Source of the DNA: Oreohelix idahoensis
Taxonomy: Eukaryota; Mollusca; Gastropoda; Stylommatophora; Oreohelicidae
NCBI GenBank assembly: GCA_024509875.1
Contig: JAMPIV010004248.1
Span: 189,001-253,000, forward strand
Reading direction: 5' to 3'
DNA: 64,000 bases
In this document: piece by piece, positions 41,912-56,339 of the stretch
How positions within the stretch are numbered: the first letter of the stretch is position 1
Layout: each line of letters starts with the position of its first letter
Notes under the pieces: model-generated
Told to the model about the DNA's origin: nothing
The model's database searches: none
What the model saw: only the letters and a program-made list of their open reading frames with translations
Position numbers and translations under genes: made by a program

Positions 41912-43554
41912 ATGTCTAGTTTGGACTATTTCATCAAGCAAGGGAAAGCGCTTGGTATGGAGCTTGAAGAGTTGAAACAATTTGCACTTGTTGAGTATGC
42001 AAAAGTACAGGAAGCTGAAAAAAAAAGAAACTTCAAATGGAAGCTGAAAAGAAAAAACGTCAAATGGAAACTGAAAAATATAAACTTCAAATGGAAGCTG
42101 AAGGAAACCATAGACTTCACGAGCAAAAGTTGTTCTCTATGGAACTTGAAAAAATGAAGATGATGAATGAAAGTAATACACACACTGATACTGACACTCA
42201 AACAACTTCACATAGGACCAGTTCTAATTTTTATATGATCAGATTGCATCCTTTTAGACCTATCTCCGATGACGTTTTATTCTATCTGAATAGATTTGAA
42301 CTCACATGTGAATCTCACAAAATAGATAAGTCGGAATACTGTACACGACTAATGTAACTACTTTCAGGTGAAGCTATGACAGCTGTAAGTATGTTGGAAG
42401 GTCCTGATAGGAATAACTACGATACTGTAAGAGCTGTGTTATTAAAAAAATACCAACTTGATGAAGACGGCTATCGTCTCCGCTTTAAATCTCTATTGCC
42501 GGAGACTGGAAAATATTTTTTTGAATTTATAGCAAATTTTCGTCTTACGTTCTCACGTTGGGTTGAGCTCTCAAAGATTGAGCACACATATGAAGCCCTC
42601 ATGGACTTATTGCTTCGTGACAAAGTCATGTCGTCAGTTAACATTTCTTTTCTTTCCTTTCTACATGAGCGAAAGAGTGCAAACATGAACGATATGGAAC
42701 AATATTGGCGCCAATACGTAACGGCACACCCAAATGTAATTGGTGGCCACTCTCAAGTCAGATAAGGTTTACCCGTGGCTTCGGCATTACCATATGGTTC
42801 TAATTTTCGCCGTAGATCAAAAAGTGTTGATCGAAATTTAGGTAGGGGAGATTATCGTGATTGTAGACAGTACCAAGGGAGTTCATCACGTAGTAATTCT
42901 CCTTCTCCAAGAAACTGTAGACAATTTAATGGACCTCAACATTTTGGTTCCAACAATTCTGGAAATTATGTTAGGGATAACTACACTAGGGATTATCAAA
43001 CTTACAGTAATTTTTCTCGAAGGCAACAAAATTCACAAAATAGATATTTTGATCAAAGAGGGAATAGTTATCGCAACTATGCTAACTGGGGTTCAAATCA
43101 GAACAATGATCCCAATAGAGACAATAATAATGGTCCCAATAGAGGAAATAACAATGGTCCCAATAGAGATAATAGTTGTGATCGATCTCGATCTGGTGGA
43201 AGATCTCAAAATGACAGATCGCATCGCCATGCTAACTCTGCTCAACAGGAGTCTCAGGTTATTGTTAACCGGGGTAACAATAATAATAATGTCTCTAGTG
43301 CTACTGCTTGTTCTGCTTTCGATTTTAATCGAGCATCTCAGTGCTCTGAGTGCACAACTTTATTCCAGCCTACAGCGGTGACTACCTTGAGTTGCGTTCA
43401 TCCTCTTCCGACTATTTCGGTTTTGTCTGCACATGACGGATCAGGCTCTTTAACACTACACAAGGGATTTGTGAATTGTAATCCTGTCTCAGTGCTCTTT
43501 GGTTCTGGATGGACGACTGTTGAGATTAGACAGTCACTAGTTCATCCATCTTGA
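41912..43554 (+). pseudogene. gag of G copy 1
   Basis: Starts MSSLDYFIKQGKALGMELEE, as in copy 2. A run of nine A (seven in copy 2) near 42020 shifts the frame inside the coiled coil. Downstream, from 42037, one frame runs on through in-frame stops TAA (42355-42357), TAA (42763-42765) and TGA (43552-43554). Capsid motifs: YLNRFELTCESHKIDKSEYCTRL, NNYDTVRAVLLKKYQLDEDGY, FSRWVELSKIEHTYEAL. A basic Asn/Arg/Gly-rich tail with NNNGPNRGNNNGPNRD follows and there is no CCHC knuckle. The capsid is homologous to that of element E. Confidence 0.8.
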
Positions 43555-44921
43555 GCAACAGGTAATATGGTGAAATGTGTGACATTCGGTGGGACAGTGG
43601 AGACTTTTCCGACTGCCATAGTCCACATTGCCGCAACGTTTTTCACTGGTTATATACACGCATGTATGCTCAGAGCACCTATCGCCGACCTTACTGTCGG
43701 ACAGATACATGGTATAAAGGTGTGTACGCGTGTACAAATTGCTGCTTGGGAACGGCAACATCACCTTACTGATACAACCTTAACGACTATGCCAAAATCT
43801 TATCACCAGGTACATTCTGTTAGCGTGATACATTCTGCTAATTTGGTGCAATCTTGCAGTATTGATGATACGATTGTTCATCATGCTAATTTTGGTGCTT
43901 CTTTTAGCCCAGTTCGACATACCTCAGTACGTCGTTACTCTAACTTTGATTCTTCTTTAAATACTATTATAGAAGAAGATCCTTCGGTTTTGTCTGACAC
44001 ACACACTAACTTTATAGCTACGACTGAATCTACATCCAGTCACGTCGATTGCAACTTCTTTGCTGCAATGACTAGTGTTTTCTTTGCTACATGTAAGGAC
44101 TTAGTTGTTAGTACATATCTATACCTTATGAGTCTCGTTACCTTTCTTATTGGACTGGTTAGTTTAGTATCTACGTTCTTTTCGACTTTTCGTCGCACGT
44201 TCTGCTTTCCTTTTAAACTTCGTCGTAGGTCCAAGTTTACTACTGTCTGCTTTTACATCTTTATTGTATTTTTTTGCTTTTTTCTTTGCCCAGTAAACTA
44301 GCTATGACTTCAGTTCAGCCTTTGAGATATACGCCTTTGTCAACTGCATTTCCTTTGTCTTGCGCAAAATCTCAGATTGTCAGCCATCATTACACTCGTG
44401 GTCATCATTACACTCAACATGACGTTGGTATCATGTGTATGTTCACGACTTTTCTGTACGTCATTGCACGCTGCTATTTTTCTCGGACACTTTTATCGCC
44501 CAATATTATTGATAATTTCAATTCAGACTGTGCTACGTACATTGCTACCCTTTCTCGTTTATCGGAGGAAGGTTCGATTAACATCATACAGTGGTCTGAA
44601 GTTTGCACGGCCACATTTTGTAGGTTAAAATTAACTTTTTTCTCTAATAATATCCTACTGTTACCATACATAAATTGTCATTTGATTGTTCGCAGGAACG
44701 GCTTCTCGATGGGAATCGGAGCTGTTTTGTTACATGTTTATGCAGTTACTCAACAACCTGTTCTACGTGTCGCCTTGCGCCAGTTTGACTGTACCACTCA
44801 AGACATTTGGAATTTTGACTCCGCAGTGGATGATTTTTGGTCTGGAAATGCTAACAATAATTTCCAAGGCCGCTGGAGCTTTGACATTGTTTTCTTTAAC
44901 TTTCATGTGACACGTTATTAA
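43555..44921 (+). pseudogene. Protease and RNase H remnants of G copy 1
   Basis: The protease signature begins in the preceding piece and is damaged: where copy 2 has LFDSG, copy 1 reads LFGSG (codon 43501-43503), losing the catalytic Asp. After the TGA at 43552-43554 the same frame reads the protease body (VKCVTFGGTVETFP, ADLTVGQIHGIKV), then a hydrophobic stretch (44090-44290). A frameshift near 44270 leads to the 44274-44921 frame with RNase H-like pieces (TLSRLSEEGSINIIQWSEVC, SMGIGAVLLHVYAV). The first RNase H Asp is not present (VRRNGFS where VRTDAS is usual). No RT motifs were found between protease and RNase H. Confidence 0.65.
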
Positions 44922-45667
44922 AATATTATGCATATTATTCATATGTTGATGTGCATTGTACGAGTGACATTAGAATTGACTATAGTATTTGAAATTAACG
45001 TATCATTAAGATACAGTTCGGTAGTGGACATTTACCAAGTGTGTGTTTTTTCTTTCTTTTTTTCTGATATTGTTATTTATTTTCATTACCTAGCACTTAG
45101 TTGTGCACCAGTAGTAACGGCTTATACGCGTTATTAGTTTCGATTTCATAAATAAGCTCATTATTAGTACTGAATAAGTTAATTAACTTTTTTCTCTTGC
45201 CTATTATGCTCTATTTAGATTGCAGCTTTCTTTTTGTTTTTTGGTTTATATATGCATTGCCTTTTTGTTCCATGCTGTTTTGCTATAATTGTATTTTTTT
45301 ACACACATTGCATTGTTTAATTTCAAATGTTACCATGTTGTATCATTGCTTTCTTTCACTACACACATTTCATTGCCTGTCATTCGCCATTTCATTTCAT
45401 CTCCTCTTTTCATTTTCCACTTATTGGTTCATAGTTAGTCTATACTTAATATACTTCATCTTTGTTTGAATTTGATTCTCTTTGCATACTCCACCTTCAT
45501 ACTGTACACATACTTCCATCCCTCAATTGTTGGTTTATTGATATGACTTAACATAGTGTAATTCTTTGTTGTAGATATTAGAATTTGATCGACCTCACAT
45601 TGTTGTTCTATGTAATTTAAAAAAAAATGATGATATCATATTTTTCCCCCCGGGGGTCGGTGTAATC
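44922..45667 (+). other. 3' non-coding region of G copy 1
   Basis: T-rich sequence without an integrase frame, ending in a run of pyrimidines then cgggggtcggtgtaatc next to LTR 2. This is the likely primer region, though it is not a clean purine tract. Confidence 0.6.
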
Positions 45668-46870
<1,203 letters not shown>

Positions 46871-46874
46871 GAAT

Positions 46875-46971
46875 TGGTGTCGCCAGTGATATGGGGTATG
46901 ATATCATCTAACAGAAGTTTAACAGTATTCCCCAGACCAACCACTAACAGAAGTGGTGTCTCCAGTGATTT
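46875..46971 (+). promoter_or_regulatory. Primer-binding site of G copy 2 and its duplicate
   Basis: TGGTGTCGCCAGTGATAT at 46875 and TGGTGTCTCCAGTGATTT at 46954, the same 79-bp spacing as in copy 1. Confidence 0.6.
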
Positions 46972-47913
46972 GGGGTTCAATACCAAAATCTAGAAGTACA
47001 AGGTTGCCAAGTCAAGATTTCAGCGTCCGATATCAAGACTAGATGTCAAGAATTTCGTTTGAATGCCATTATCAACTAGGAGGTCCTGTACTTATCAACG
47101 TTGGACTGCAACATACAATGTGACACCCGATGCCCATCATTGTCGTTGTCGCGAAGGCCGGGAATTCTTTATTGCAGATAAGTGATTTTTGTGTATGTGC
47201 ACTGTGCCACCGTATGCGTTAGTGAGCCTTTCTTGATATAGTGTACCATTTTTTCTTCAGTGTTCTATGTTCCATGTTTACGCGGGTTTGGTTGGGAGGA
47301 GACTTACGATAGGAAACATCCCAGTTCATCCAGGGCCTACGTAAGCGTTCTTTAGGGACACATTTTGCGGATTTCCGGCAGTGGAAATTCCATCGAATTT
47401 TTGCTGAAGTATTTTCAGTCCACTGTGTTTGGTAATCTGTGACACCATTGTTTAGGTGTGACGAACTGTTTTATTGTCGTTATTGTGCTATTTTTTCTCT
47501 GTGCCTTAGTTTCTTGATTAATTTGTTTGTGGTTGTCATTCTCAATCTTACTGTCGCTAATTTCTATACAATTTTTTTGTTTATACACTGTGATGTTGTT
47601 TGTCTGGTCACTCCTTTCGCAGTGTCATTGCATTCTTTGCAATATTTTTTCTTTAGTTCTGCTTTCTTGTTTATTTGATTCTGCGAACGTTATCATTTGT
47701 TCTTGGGTATTTCGTCTTCGTTTTTGTCATTTTCCGTACCTTCATCATGCATTTCTTGTCTTAATGTTATACACTTAATGATTGATTTATAATTAAATGC
47801 TATATTTGTATTCAAGTTCTATTAACGAGGACTTACCAACCATGAAGTAGGGATAAGGCTAATTTGTTATAAAATAGCTTAGATAAGTTAACTACTTATA
47901 AAATTTAGACATT

Positions 47914-49542
47914 ATGTCTAGTTTGGACTATTTCATCAAGCAAGGGAAAGCGCTTGGTATGGAGCTTGAAGAGTTGAAACAATTTGCACTTGCTGAGTAT
48001 GCAAAAGTACAGGAAGCTGAAAAAAAGAAACTTCAAATGGAAGCTGAAAAGAAAAAACGTCAAATGGAAACTGAAAATTATAAACTTCAAATGGAAGCTG
48101 AAGGAAACCATAGACTTCACGAGCAAAAGTTGTTCTCTATGGAACTTGAAAAAATGAAGATGATGAATGAAAGTAATACACACACTGCTACGGACACTCA
48201 AACAACTTCACATAGGACCAGTTCTAATTTTTATATGATCAGATTGCATCCTTTTAGACCTATCTCCGATGACGTTTTATTCTATCTGAATAGATTTGAA
48301 CTCACATGTGAGTCTCACAAAATAGATAAGTCGGAATACTGTACACGACTAATGTAACTACTTTCAGGTGAAGCTATGACAGCTGTAAGTATGTTGGAAG
48401 GTCCTGATAGGAATAACTACGATACTGTCAGAGCTGTGTTATTAAAAAAATACCAACTTGATGAAGACGGCTATCGTCTCCGCTTTAAATCTCTATTGCC
48501 GGAGACTGGAAAATATTTTTTTGAATTTATAGCAAATGTTCGTCTTACGTTCTCACGTTGGGTTGAGCTCTCAAAGATTGAGCACACATATGAAGCCCTC
48601 ATAGACTTATTGCTTCGTGACAAAGTTAACATTTCTTTTCTTTCCTTTCTACATGAGCGAAAGAGTGCAAACATGAACGATATGGAACAATATTGGCGCC
48701 AATACGTAACGGCACACCCAAATGTAATTGGTGGCCACTCTCAAGTCAGATAAGGTTTACCCGTGGCTTCGGCATTACCATATGGTTCTAATTTTCGCCG
48801 TAGATCAAAAAGTGTTGATCGAAATTTAGGTAGGGGAGATTATCGTGATTGTAGACAGTACCAAGGGAGTTCATCACGTAGTAATTCTCCTTCTCCAAGA
48901 AACTGTAGACAATTTAATGGACCTCAACATTTTGGTTCCAACAATTCTGGAAATTATGGTAGAGATAACTACACTAGGGATTATCAAACTTACAGTAATT
49001 TTTCTCGAAGGCAACAAAATTCACAAAATAGATATTTTGATCAAAGAGGGAATAGTTATCGCAACTATGCTAACTGGGGTTCAAATCAGAACAATGATCC
49101 CAATAGAGACAATAATAATGGTCCCAATAGAGGAAATAACAATGGTCCCAATAGAGATAATAGTTGTGATCGATCTCGATCTGGTAGAAGATCTCAAAAT
49201 GACAGATCGCATCGCCATGCTAACTCTGCTCAACAGGAGTCTCAGGTTATTGTTAACCGGGGTAACAATAATAATAATGTCTCTAATGCTACTGCTTGTT
49301 CTGCTTTCGATTTTAATCGAGCATCTCAGTGCAGTGAGTGCACAACTTTATTCCAGCCTACAGCGGTGACTACCTTGGGTTGCGGTCATCTTCTTCCGAC
49401 TATTTCGGCCTTGTCTGTACATGACGGATCAGGCTCTTTAACACTACACAAGGGATTTGTGAATTGTAATCCCGTCTTAGAGCTCTTTGATTCTGGATGC
49501 AGGACTGTTGAGATTAGACAGTCACTAGTTCATCCATCTTGA
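47914..49542 (+). pseudogene. gag of G copy 2
   Basis: One reading frame from the Met at 47914 through capsid and tail, interrupted only by in-frame TAA (48355-48357), TAA (48751-48753) and TGA (49540-49542). All three stops lie at the same codons in copy 1. Unlike copy 1 the coiled coil is in frame (KKLQMEAEKKKRQMETENYK). A 12-bp deletion relative to copy 1 removes VMSS near 48625. The last part enters the protease: ELFDSGCRT with the catalytic Asp codon at 49489-49491. Confidence 0.8.
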
Positions 49543-50915
49543 GCAACAGGTAATATGGTGAAATGTGTGACATTCGGTGGGACAGTGGAGACTTTTCCGA
49601 CTACCATAGTCCACATTGCCGCAACGTTTTTCACTGGTTATATACACGCATGTATGCTCAGAGCATCTATCGCCGACCTTACTGTCGGACAGATACATGG
49701 TATAAAGGTGTGTACGCCGGTACAAATTGCTGCTTGAGAACGACAACATCACCTTACTGATACAACCTTAACGACTATGCCAAAATCTTATCACCAGGTA
49801 CATTCTGTTAACGTGATACATTCTGCTAATTTGGTGCAATCTTGCAGTATTGATGATACGATTGTTCATCATGCTAATTTTGGTGCTTCTTTTAGCCCAG
49901 TTCGACATACCTCAGTACGTCGTTACTCTAACTTTGATTCTTCTTTAAATACTATTATAGAAGAAGATCCTTCGGTTTTGTCTGACACACACACTAACTT
50001 TATAGCTACGACTGAATCTACATCCAGTCACGTCGATTGCAACTTCTTTGCTGCAATGACTAGTGTTTTCTTTGCTACATGTAAGGAATTAGTTGTTAGT
50101 ACATATCTATACCTTATGAGTCTCGTTACCTTTCTTATTTGGCCGGTTAGTTTAGTATCTACGTCTTTTTCGACTTTTCGTCGCACGTTCTGCATTCCTT
50201 TTAAACTTCGACGTAGGTCCAAGTTTACTACTGTCTGCTTTTACATCTTTATTGCATATTTTTTGCTTTTTTCTTTGCCCAGTACACTGGCTATGACTTC
50301 AGTTCAGCCTTTGAGATATACGCCTTTGTCAACTGCATTTCCTTTGTCTTGCGCAAAATCTCAGATTGTCAGCCATCATTACACTCGTGGTCATCATTAC
50401 ACTCAACATGACGTTGGTATCATGTGTATGTTCACGACTTTTCTGTACGTCATTGCACGCTGCTATTTTTCTCGGACACTTTTATCGCCCAATACTATTG
50501 ATACTTTCAATTCAGACTGTGCTACTTACACTGCTACCCTTTCTCGTTTATCGGAGGAAGGTTCGATTAACATCATACAGTGGTCTGAAGTTTGCACGGC
50601 CACATTTGGTAGGTTAAAGTTAAAATTAACTTTTTCTTTAATAATATCATACTGTTACCATACAGAAATTGTCATTTGATTGTTCGCAGGAACGGCTTCT
50701 CGATGGGAATCGGAGCTGTTTTGTTACATGTTTATGCAGTTACTCAACAACCTGTTCTACGTGTCGCCTTGCGCCAGTTTGACTGTACCACTCAAGACAT
50801 TTGGAATTTTGACTCCGCAGTGGATGATTTTTGGTCTCGAAATGCTAACAATACTTTCCAAGGCCGCTGGAGCTTTGACATTGTTTTCTTTAACTTTCAT
50901 GTGACACGTTATTAA
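49543..50915 (+). pseudogene. Protease and RNase H remnants of G copy 2
   Basis: The same frame as gag 2 continues (VKCVTFGGTVETFP), then a TGA at 49735-49737 that copy 1 does not have (tgggaa there), then a 300-codon open frame (49777-50679). This frame contains three hydrophobic, membrane-like stretches, a His/Tyr-rich segment, and the start of an RNase H-like region (TATLSRLSEEGSINIIQWSEVC). A small duplication (gttaaa) and other indels shift the remaining RNase H piece into another frame (50676-50915). The hydrophobic part lies where RT should be and is open in both copies. Confidence 0.6.
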
Positions 50916-51666
50916 AATAGAATGCATATTATTCATATGTTGATGTGCATTGTACGAGTGACAATAGAATTGACTATAGTATTTGAAATTAACGTATCAT
51001 TAAGATACAGTTCGGTAGTGGACATTTACCAAGTGTGTGTTTTTTCTTTCTTTTTTCTGATATTGTTATTTATTTTCATTACCTAGCACTTAGTTGTGCA
51101 CCAGTAATAACGGCTTATACGCGTTATTAGTTTCGATTTCATAAATAAGCTCATTATTAGTACTGAATAAGTTAATTAACTTTTTTCTCTTGCCTATTAT
51201 GCTCTATTTAGATTGTAGCTTTCTTTTTGTTTTTTGGTTTATATATGCATTGCCTTTTTGTTCCATGCTGTTTTGCTATAATTGAATTTTTTTTACACAC
51301 AATGCATTGTTTAATTTCAATTGTTTCCATGTTGTATCATTGCTTTCTTTCACTACACACATTTCATTGCCTGTCATTCGTCATTTCATTTCATCTCCTC
51401 TTTTCATTTTCCACTTATTGGTTCATAGTTAGTCTATACTTAATATACTTCATCTTTGTTTGAATTTGATTCTCTTTGCATACTCCACCTTCATAATCTA
51501 CACATACTTCCATCCTTTTATTGTTGGTTTATTGATATGACTTACATAGTGTAATTCTTTGTTGTAGATATTAGAATTTGATCGACCTCACATTGTTGTT
51601 CGATGTAATTTAAAAAAAAAAAAAATGATGATATCATATTTTTTTCCCCCGGGGGTCGGTGTAATC
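50916..51666 (+). other. 3' non-coding region of G copy 2
   Basis: Same as in copy 1: T-rich, no integrase, ending cccccgggggtcggtgtaatc before LTR 3. Confidence 0.6.
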
Positions 51667-52228
51667 TGTTAAGTCATTTTTCTGAGTGGGAGTTAAGTGT
51701 TTGGGATTATTATGTACCAGAGTATATTATTGAAGGGGATAGTTTTTTCCAAGATATTATTCAAATGCCATGGATTACATCGGCTCACATTATTTATGAC
51801 GAATCGCTATGTATGCAATTTTTTCTGCTTTGATGGATGTTTTTCCTGTGGATATTTGCTGTACTGAGAGTTGCTGTGTATGCAACCAATTTATGGATAT
51901 TTGCTGTACTTATTCATGACGAATTGCTATGTATGCAATCCCTTTTCCTTGATGGATGTTTTTTCAATGGATATTTGCTGTACCATGAGTTGCTGTGTAT
52001 GGAACCAATTTCTGGATATTTGCTATTTTCTGCAACCTATTTGCCATGGATTTTGTACGCTGTAGTAACCTGTGACAATGTACTACCTGTGATGTCTATG
52101 TTACTGTGATAAATAAACTGTTTATGAGTTGGATACGAACTCGTCTTACCCGTTGGTCTATTCCTGACCTACGTTACTGTTGTATGGGTGGTACCAGAGA
52201 CTTACATAATTTAAGAATTCACGACATT

Positions 52229-52273
<45 letters not shown>

Positions 52274-52442
52274 ATACATTATGCAACTGTCGGCCACTAC
52301 AGTAAGCCCGACCTTGCTGATATGGTCCTTGTCAGTGGAACTACACCACAACACCACAACACCCACCACCAACATTCACCAATTACAACAATAACAGACA
52401 CCAACATAAGGGAACAGCTGTAACGTAATTTCGACAGTAACA
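51667..52442 (+). repeat. LTR 3 of G, internally deleted
   Basis: 776 bp. Relative to LTR 1 about 300 bp are missing between ttattatgtac and cagagtatatt, with a 2-bp match (ac) at the join, and one of the internal repeats is also lost. The (AT)n tract at 52232-52262 is short. Ends CAGTAACA. Confidence 0.85.
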
Positions 52443-53929
52443 AAGACACACTCTTCCATCTTAGTGTTTATACACTTTCGTTCTCCTTGTAGAACGCCGT
52501 TATCGATCTTTCACATGAAAAAGCCAACACACAACAATGAGACAATTGAACTTCACTCGAGACGTAAAAAGAGATGACAAGGCATGGATAATTTCTGTAG
52601 CAAGCGACCAATCCCAAACGACGGGGTGTCTCATCAGTGGAATCCAGCAAGCAGGCGAAGTTTTTGTTACGAGAGCCCACCCACTTGTGAAATTGCACGC
52701 GAGAATGCAGACGTGGCAGGGCAAGACGGCAGACTAATTTGTAGAGAAAGGGGTGGAGTCATAGGACAGCCTCATTATTGTTACTCATTGACAAAAACAG
52801 AAATATAACGACACGTTCGCCAAAAGTGAGTATGGTTTTATCAACATCACGGAGCAAATGTAAAAGTGTTTTCTCCGAGCTTTTCCTGTTTACAGCCGGT
52901 TCCATAATTTTATTTCTGTGTGAAGCTATAATTTGGACCAGTGGAATTCATACAGTGTTCTAAGGAATTTAAAAACGGGACAGAGGTAAGTAAATATTAG
53001 AGTAATAATTTTTCTATTCCATCATTAGTCATTTCTTTTTGCACTTAGCCTCATAGATAAATGTGCGAAAGACTGTTATTTTTCCATTACTTCCTTTTGT
53101 CAACGGTTAATTGGATCAATAATTTTACGGACAGAATCTAGCAAAGCAGCGTACATCCAGATAGCAGAATTCACAAGCACATTCTAAGTTACAAGGTAGA
53201 TATCGACGCTCGCGTTTGTATACGTCTGGGGGTGTAGCATTTATTCATTTGTTTATCAAGTGCTCACAAGTTGATTCGCACATACATGCATCAAGTTCAA
53301 CTCACTCCAAAGCGTATTGCCTGAGATAAATTAAAGCACGCATAGTTTCTCCTATGCATAAAGTTAAACTCAATGAAACGCGTATTCCCTGAATCAAGCT
53401 TACATATTTACAAGTTCATTTGCCAAGATCTCAAGAATAAGTACTCACAAGTTTACTTGCATACATATACAGTTCGTATACCTCAAAAGCTAATAGCCTG
53501 AATCAAGTTCAGTTGTTTAGTGCGTCATTTTATGAAGTGAATTCATCCACTCTTATCGTGGATGCACGAAGTACATTCATTCAAGCAAGCTTCATTGCAC
53601 AAAACACACTTGTTACCAACGTATCATTTCGTGAATACCACTAGTCTAGACAGTGCCCTTTTCACTGTCATACAGCGGACATTTTCCTGCGATAAATGTC
53701 AACGGTATATAGACGCTGGAAAGATTTCCAAGCGTTGATTGGTTTGGTTTGGTTTTAATGACTATCTTCATTGCACACGACTACTCCATCAGTGCTCCGA
53801 TATCCTCCCTTAGATCAAACAAGAAGGATCCCAGCGCCGTGCACGATCTCCGTAGCACCGGCGAGAATAGCAATGTGTGTATATAGGTATCACACATTCT
53901 ATAAATATTTTTGTAGTTGGTAAGTTTCT
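52443..53929. other. Unassigned sequence with a degenerate repeat
   Basis: 52468-52808 is open in several overlapping frames on both strands without a recognisable motif, possibly a dispersed repeat. At 53255-53515 three weak copies of a unit with aagcgtattgcctgag / cgcgtattccctgaatcaag / gctaatagcctgaatcaag suggest an old tandem repeat of roughly 90-130 bp. Confidence 0.35.
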
Positions 53930-54245
53930 AATTTTTAAATTTGCCAGAGCAGCGGCCTGATAGGCCTACTCTTTACGATTTCCAATTGCCGTGGGATTTT
54001 TAACGTGCGTAAATTGCAAACTGGGCCTCCTATTTTTCGCCCTTATCCGAGAAGGCTAGGCATCCGATCTCACTACAAAGGAGAGTAGGGAGAGTATGAC
54101 ATCATTAGGACTACCGGTTCTGAAATTTAAAAAAAAAAAATTTTATTCCTTCAACTTGGAAAAGAACCCGGTACCTCTATAACTCGAGGCGGAGGTAATA
54201 CATCTTAGTGTCCCGACCCCCCAAGCGGTGAAGGACAGTGTTTCT
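53930..54245 (-). mobile_element. Probable tRNA-derived SINE
   Basis: On the minus strand a tRNA-like head (gaggtaccgggttcttttcc, resembling a B box, near plus 54160-54190) is followed by a body with GCACGTTAAAAATCCCACGG (plus 53985-54015) and GTAAAGAGTAGGCCTATCAGG. I associate this sort of core with invertebrate SINE superfamilies. Borders are approximate, no target duplication was found, and an A/T run lies at 54129-54145. Confidence 0.45.
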
Positions 54246-56045
54246 TCCAAGTTCTTATTACTACACGTGCAAACGTTTTCATCAATAAGTCCTCGTCTTA
54301 GAGATTATCCTCGCTACGTAACATACATTTACATCGCATAACCATAAACTGTAGGAAATTTGAAAGACTCATAGACCGCTTAGAGTGGTCATCAGGATGG
54401 TAACACCTAATATATCACATCATCATTTCACTATTTACATAGGTTCTGCCTCATTTTTAATTATTTACATTTTTTTACATTTCATCTCTGTGTGTGAATT
54501 GTATTTCAATATAATCTTTTTTACTGTTTATTAACCCTGTATGTGTATATATTTAACAATTAAACTGTATCTCTCGTTGATCATTACCTAGGTATTTAAT
54601 GTATCACTCGTGCTGTCTGTGTTAAGTATTTATATATAGATAAAATCATCATTCATTTAGGAGGCTGGGTTGTTTTCTGTATCCAGATCTGAGAGCAGAA
54701 ACTAAGGTCGTAGAGAAATATAAACCTCTAAATGATATATTTGAAAACACCATCTAGTGGAGTGCATTCGCCTTCTTTTCTTCTTGTCCATGTCTCGAAT
54801 ATGTCTTTTCCATACTTAACGAGCCAATTTCTGGAGACTTTCTTCACAAAATTCCATAGGCTATCCCCATCATACTGTAGCGTTGCGACCCTTGGTGTTC
54901 CGCCCAGTAAATCATATTTATGACAGAGAGAAAGGGACATATTCGATATAATTGCACACAAAAACACACACAACACAAATATTGTACTACTTGAGTCGCA
55001 TTCCAAACTGTTATGAATTCTAATGATTATCGTACTTGGTATGTTGTATGTCTCATAATCTGGCGACCTTTCTCGGTATCTGTTTCACGACAGCAGTATC
55101 AGTTACATTTTTGTACTGATTTTTATTGCGTACTTTCAATTGTCGCACTTTCTTTCTTTCTTTCTCTGCTATGTGTAGCATATACTTTGTATTTTCCTTC
55201 TTACACCTTTCTCAGAGATAAGTCATCATGTCTGTTTGTTACCCGTCCCTTCCCTAAAGCGTTGCAAGGAGCGGCTGAAATAATATTAACGACAACCTTG
55301 TTGGCTAATCACGAGTGCAGTCGACATTAGACTACAGATTAAACATTGAAATCGCCAGCGTATTTGCTAATCGCTGATAAAGGCCAGGGATAGCGACAGA
55401 TAAGAGGTTACTCGTCTGTGCGACACATTATAGACAGTCAAGCATGGCTTAATCTTTTCCGGTACACCTTGTTACAAAGAGATTACTTTACATGAAAGTA
55501 GTAAGTTGTTACATCTGAAACACATTGTTGAGAGAGTTTACCGATGTGTTTGTGAGTTTGTACACAAGGGATCGGACATTTTCATGACAAAGATGGACAG
55601 ATGACCGCTTCATCACGTTCAAAATGCTTCCATGTCAGGAATATTTTGCCCCCCCCCCCCCCCCATCTTTTTGCACATTCATGTTTGAAAATTATTGGAG
55701 CTGTTGAGTATCTCCATAACAAACAGATGCGGCTGTAGGACAGGCATATAACCTGACACGCTTCAGTATTAAGACTATGTGTGACTCACGCTTGCCAAGA
55801 CACAACCAGACTCTGCCAGAGTGAAATCTTGTGACGTATAATGTAAATATATCTTCAGTAATCCTACAGTAATCCGACCACCTTTGCTTCCCCATTTAGT
55901 GTTTACAATTTTGCTTCGCAAAAACCACGAATTTCGCTGCTGTCTGTCTGACTCATATTTTGAAGCCACGCCTATTTTTCCTGTTTCACATGCGCTGATG
56001 AGTGTTTATCAACTTTCGCACCTGGCAGTTTTAACAAAGGGACCG
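54246..56045. other. Unassigned sequence
   Basis: No gene recognised. A 105-codon frame (55013-55330) is hydrophobic and Cys/Phe-rich but matches nothing I know. A poly(C) run of about 14 lies at 55651-55664. Confidence 0.4.
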
Positions 56046-56058
56046 AACCTGGTTTGTT

Positions 56059-56326
56059 AGGAGCCGCGCTGTTGTAATGGCTACGGCGTTGTACTGGCGA
56101 CCAAATGTTCATGGTTCAAACCCGGGCGTCAGCATTTGAAAAAATGTTTACGGCCGGAAATTTGACTGAATAACCTGAACGGCTCCTGTGATAAACCCTC
56201 TGTGGATGGGAAGGAGCGAAGCTCCTGACCGGGTTGGAAGGAAAGTCCTCAGGTTCCCCAGCCTCGCAATGACATGTCATTGGGCCGAAGGGCTTAAAGC
56301 CCAAGTGCCGCTGGTTAAGAATAAAA
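56059..56326 (+). mobile_element. tRNA-derived SINE with 13-bp target duplications
   Basis: 268 bp flanked by a perfect duplication, aacctggtttgtt (56046-56058 and 56327-56339). The 5' part looks like a tRNA promoter: aggagccgcgctgttgtaatggc is given here in two parts, aggagccgcg and ctgttgtaatggc, and a B box GGTTCAAACCC lies near 56113-56123. The body has short inverted pieces (gaggagc-like, gggcttaaagccc) and the 3' end is A-rich (aagaataaaa). RNA polymerase III transcription and LINE-driven insertion are inferred from the class. Confidence 0.85.
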
Positions 56327-56339
56327 AACCTGGTTTGTT

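Noticed and set aside
42857..43381. 174-codon Ile/Leu-rich frame overlapping the G gag tail (also 48845-49369)
   Set aside because: It is a shifted frame of the Asn/Arg-rich gag tail, kept open by composition.
52468..52808. Overlapping frames on both strands as a host gene
   Set aside because: No recognisable domain, and frames on both strands of similar length suggest composition or an unknown repeat.
56059..56130. A functional tRNA gene
   Set aside because: Only promoter-box resemblance; no cloverleaf could be drawn, and the segment is the head of a 268-bp unit with target duplications.
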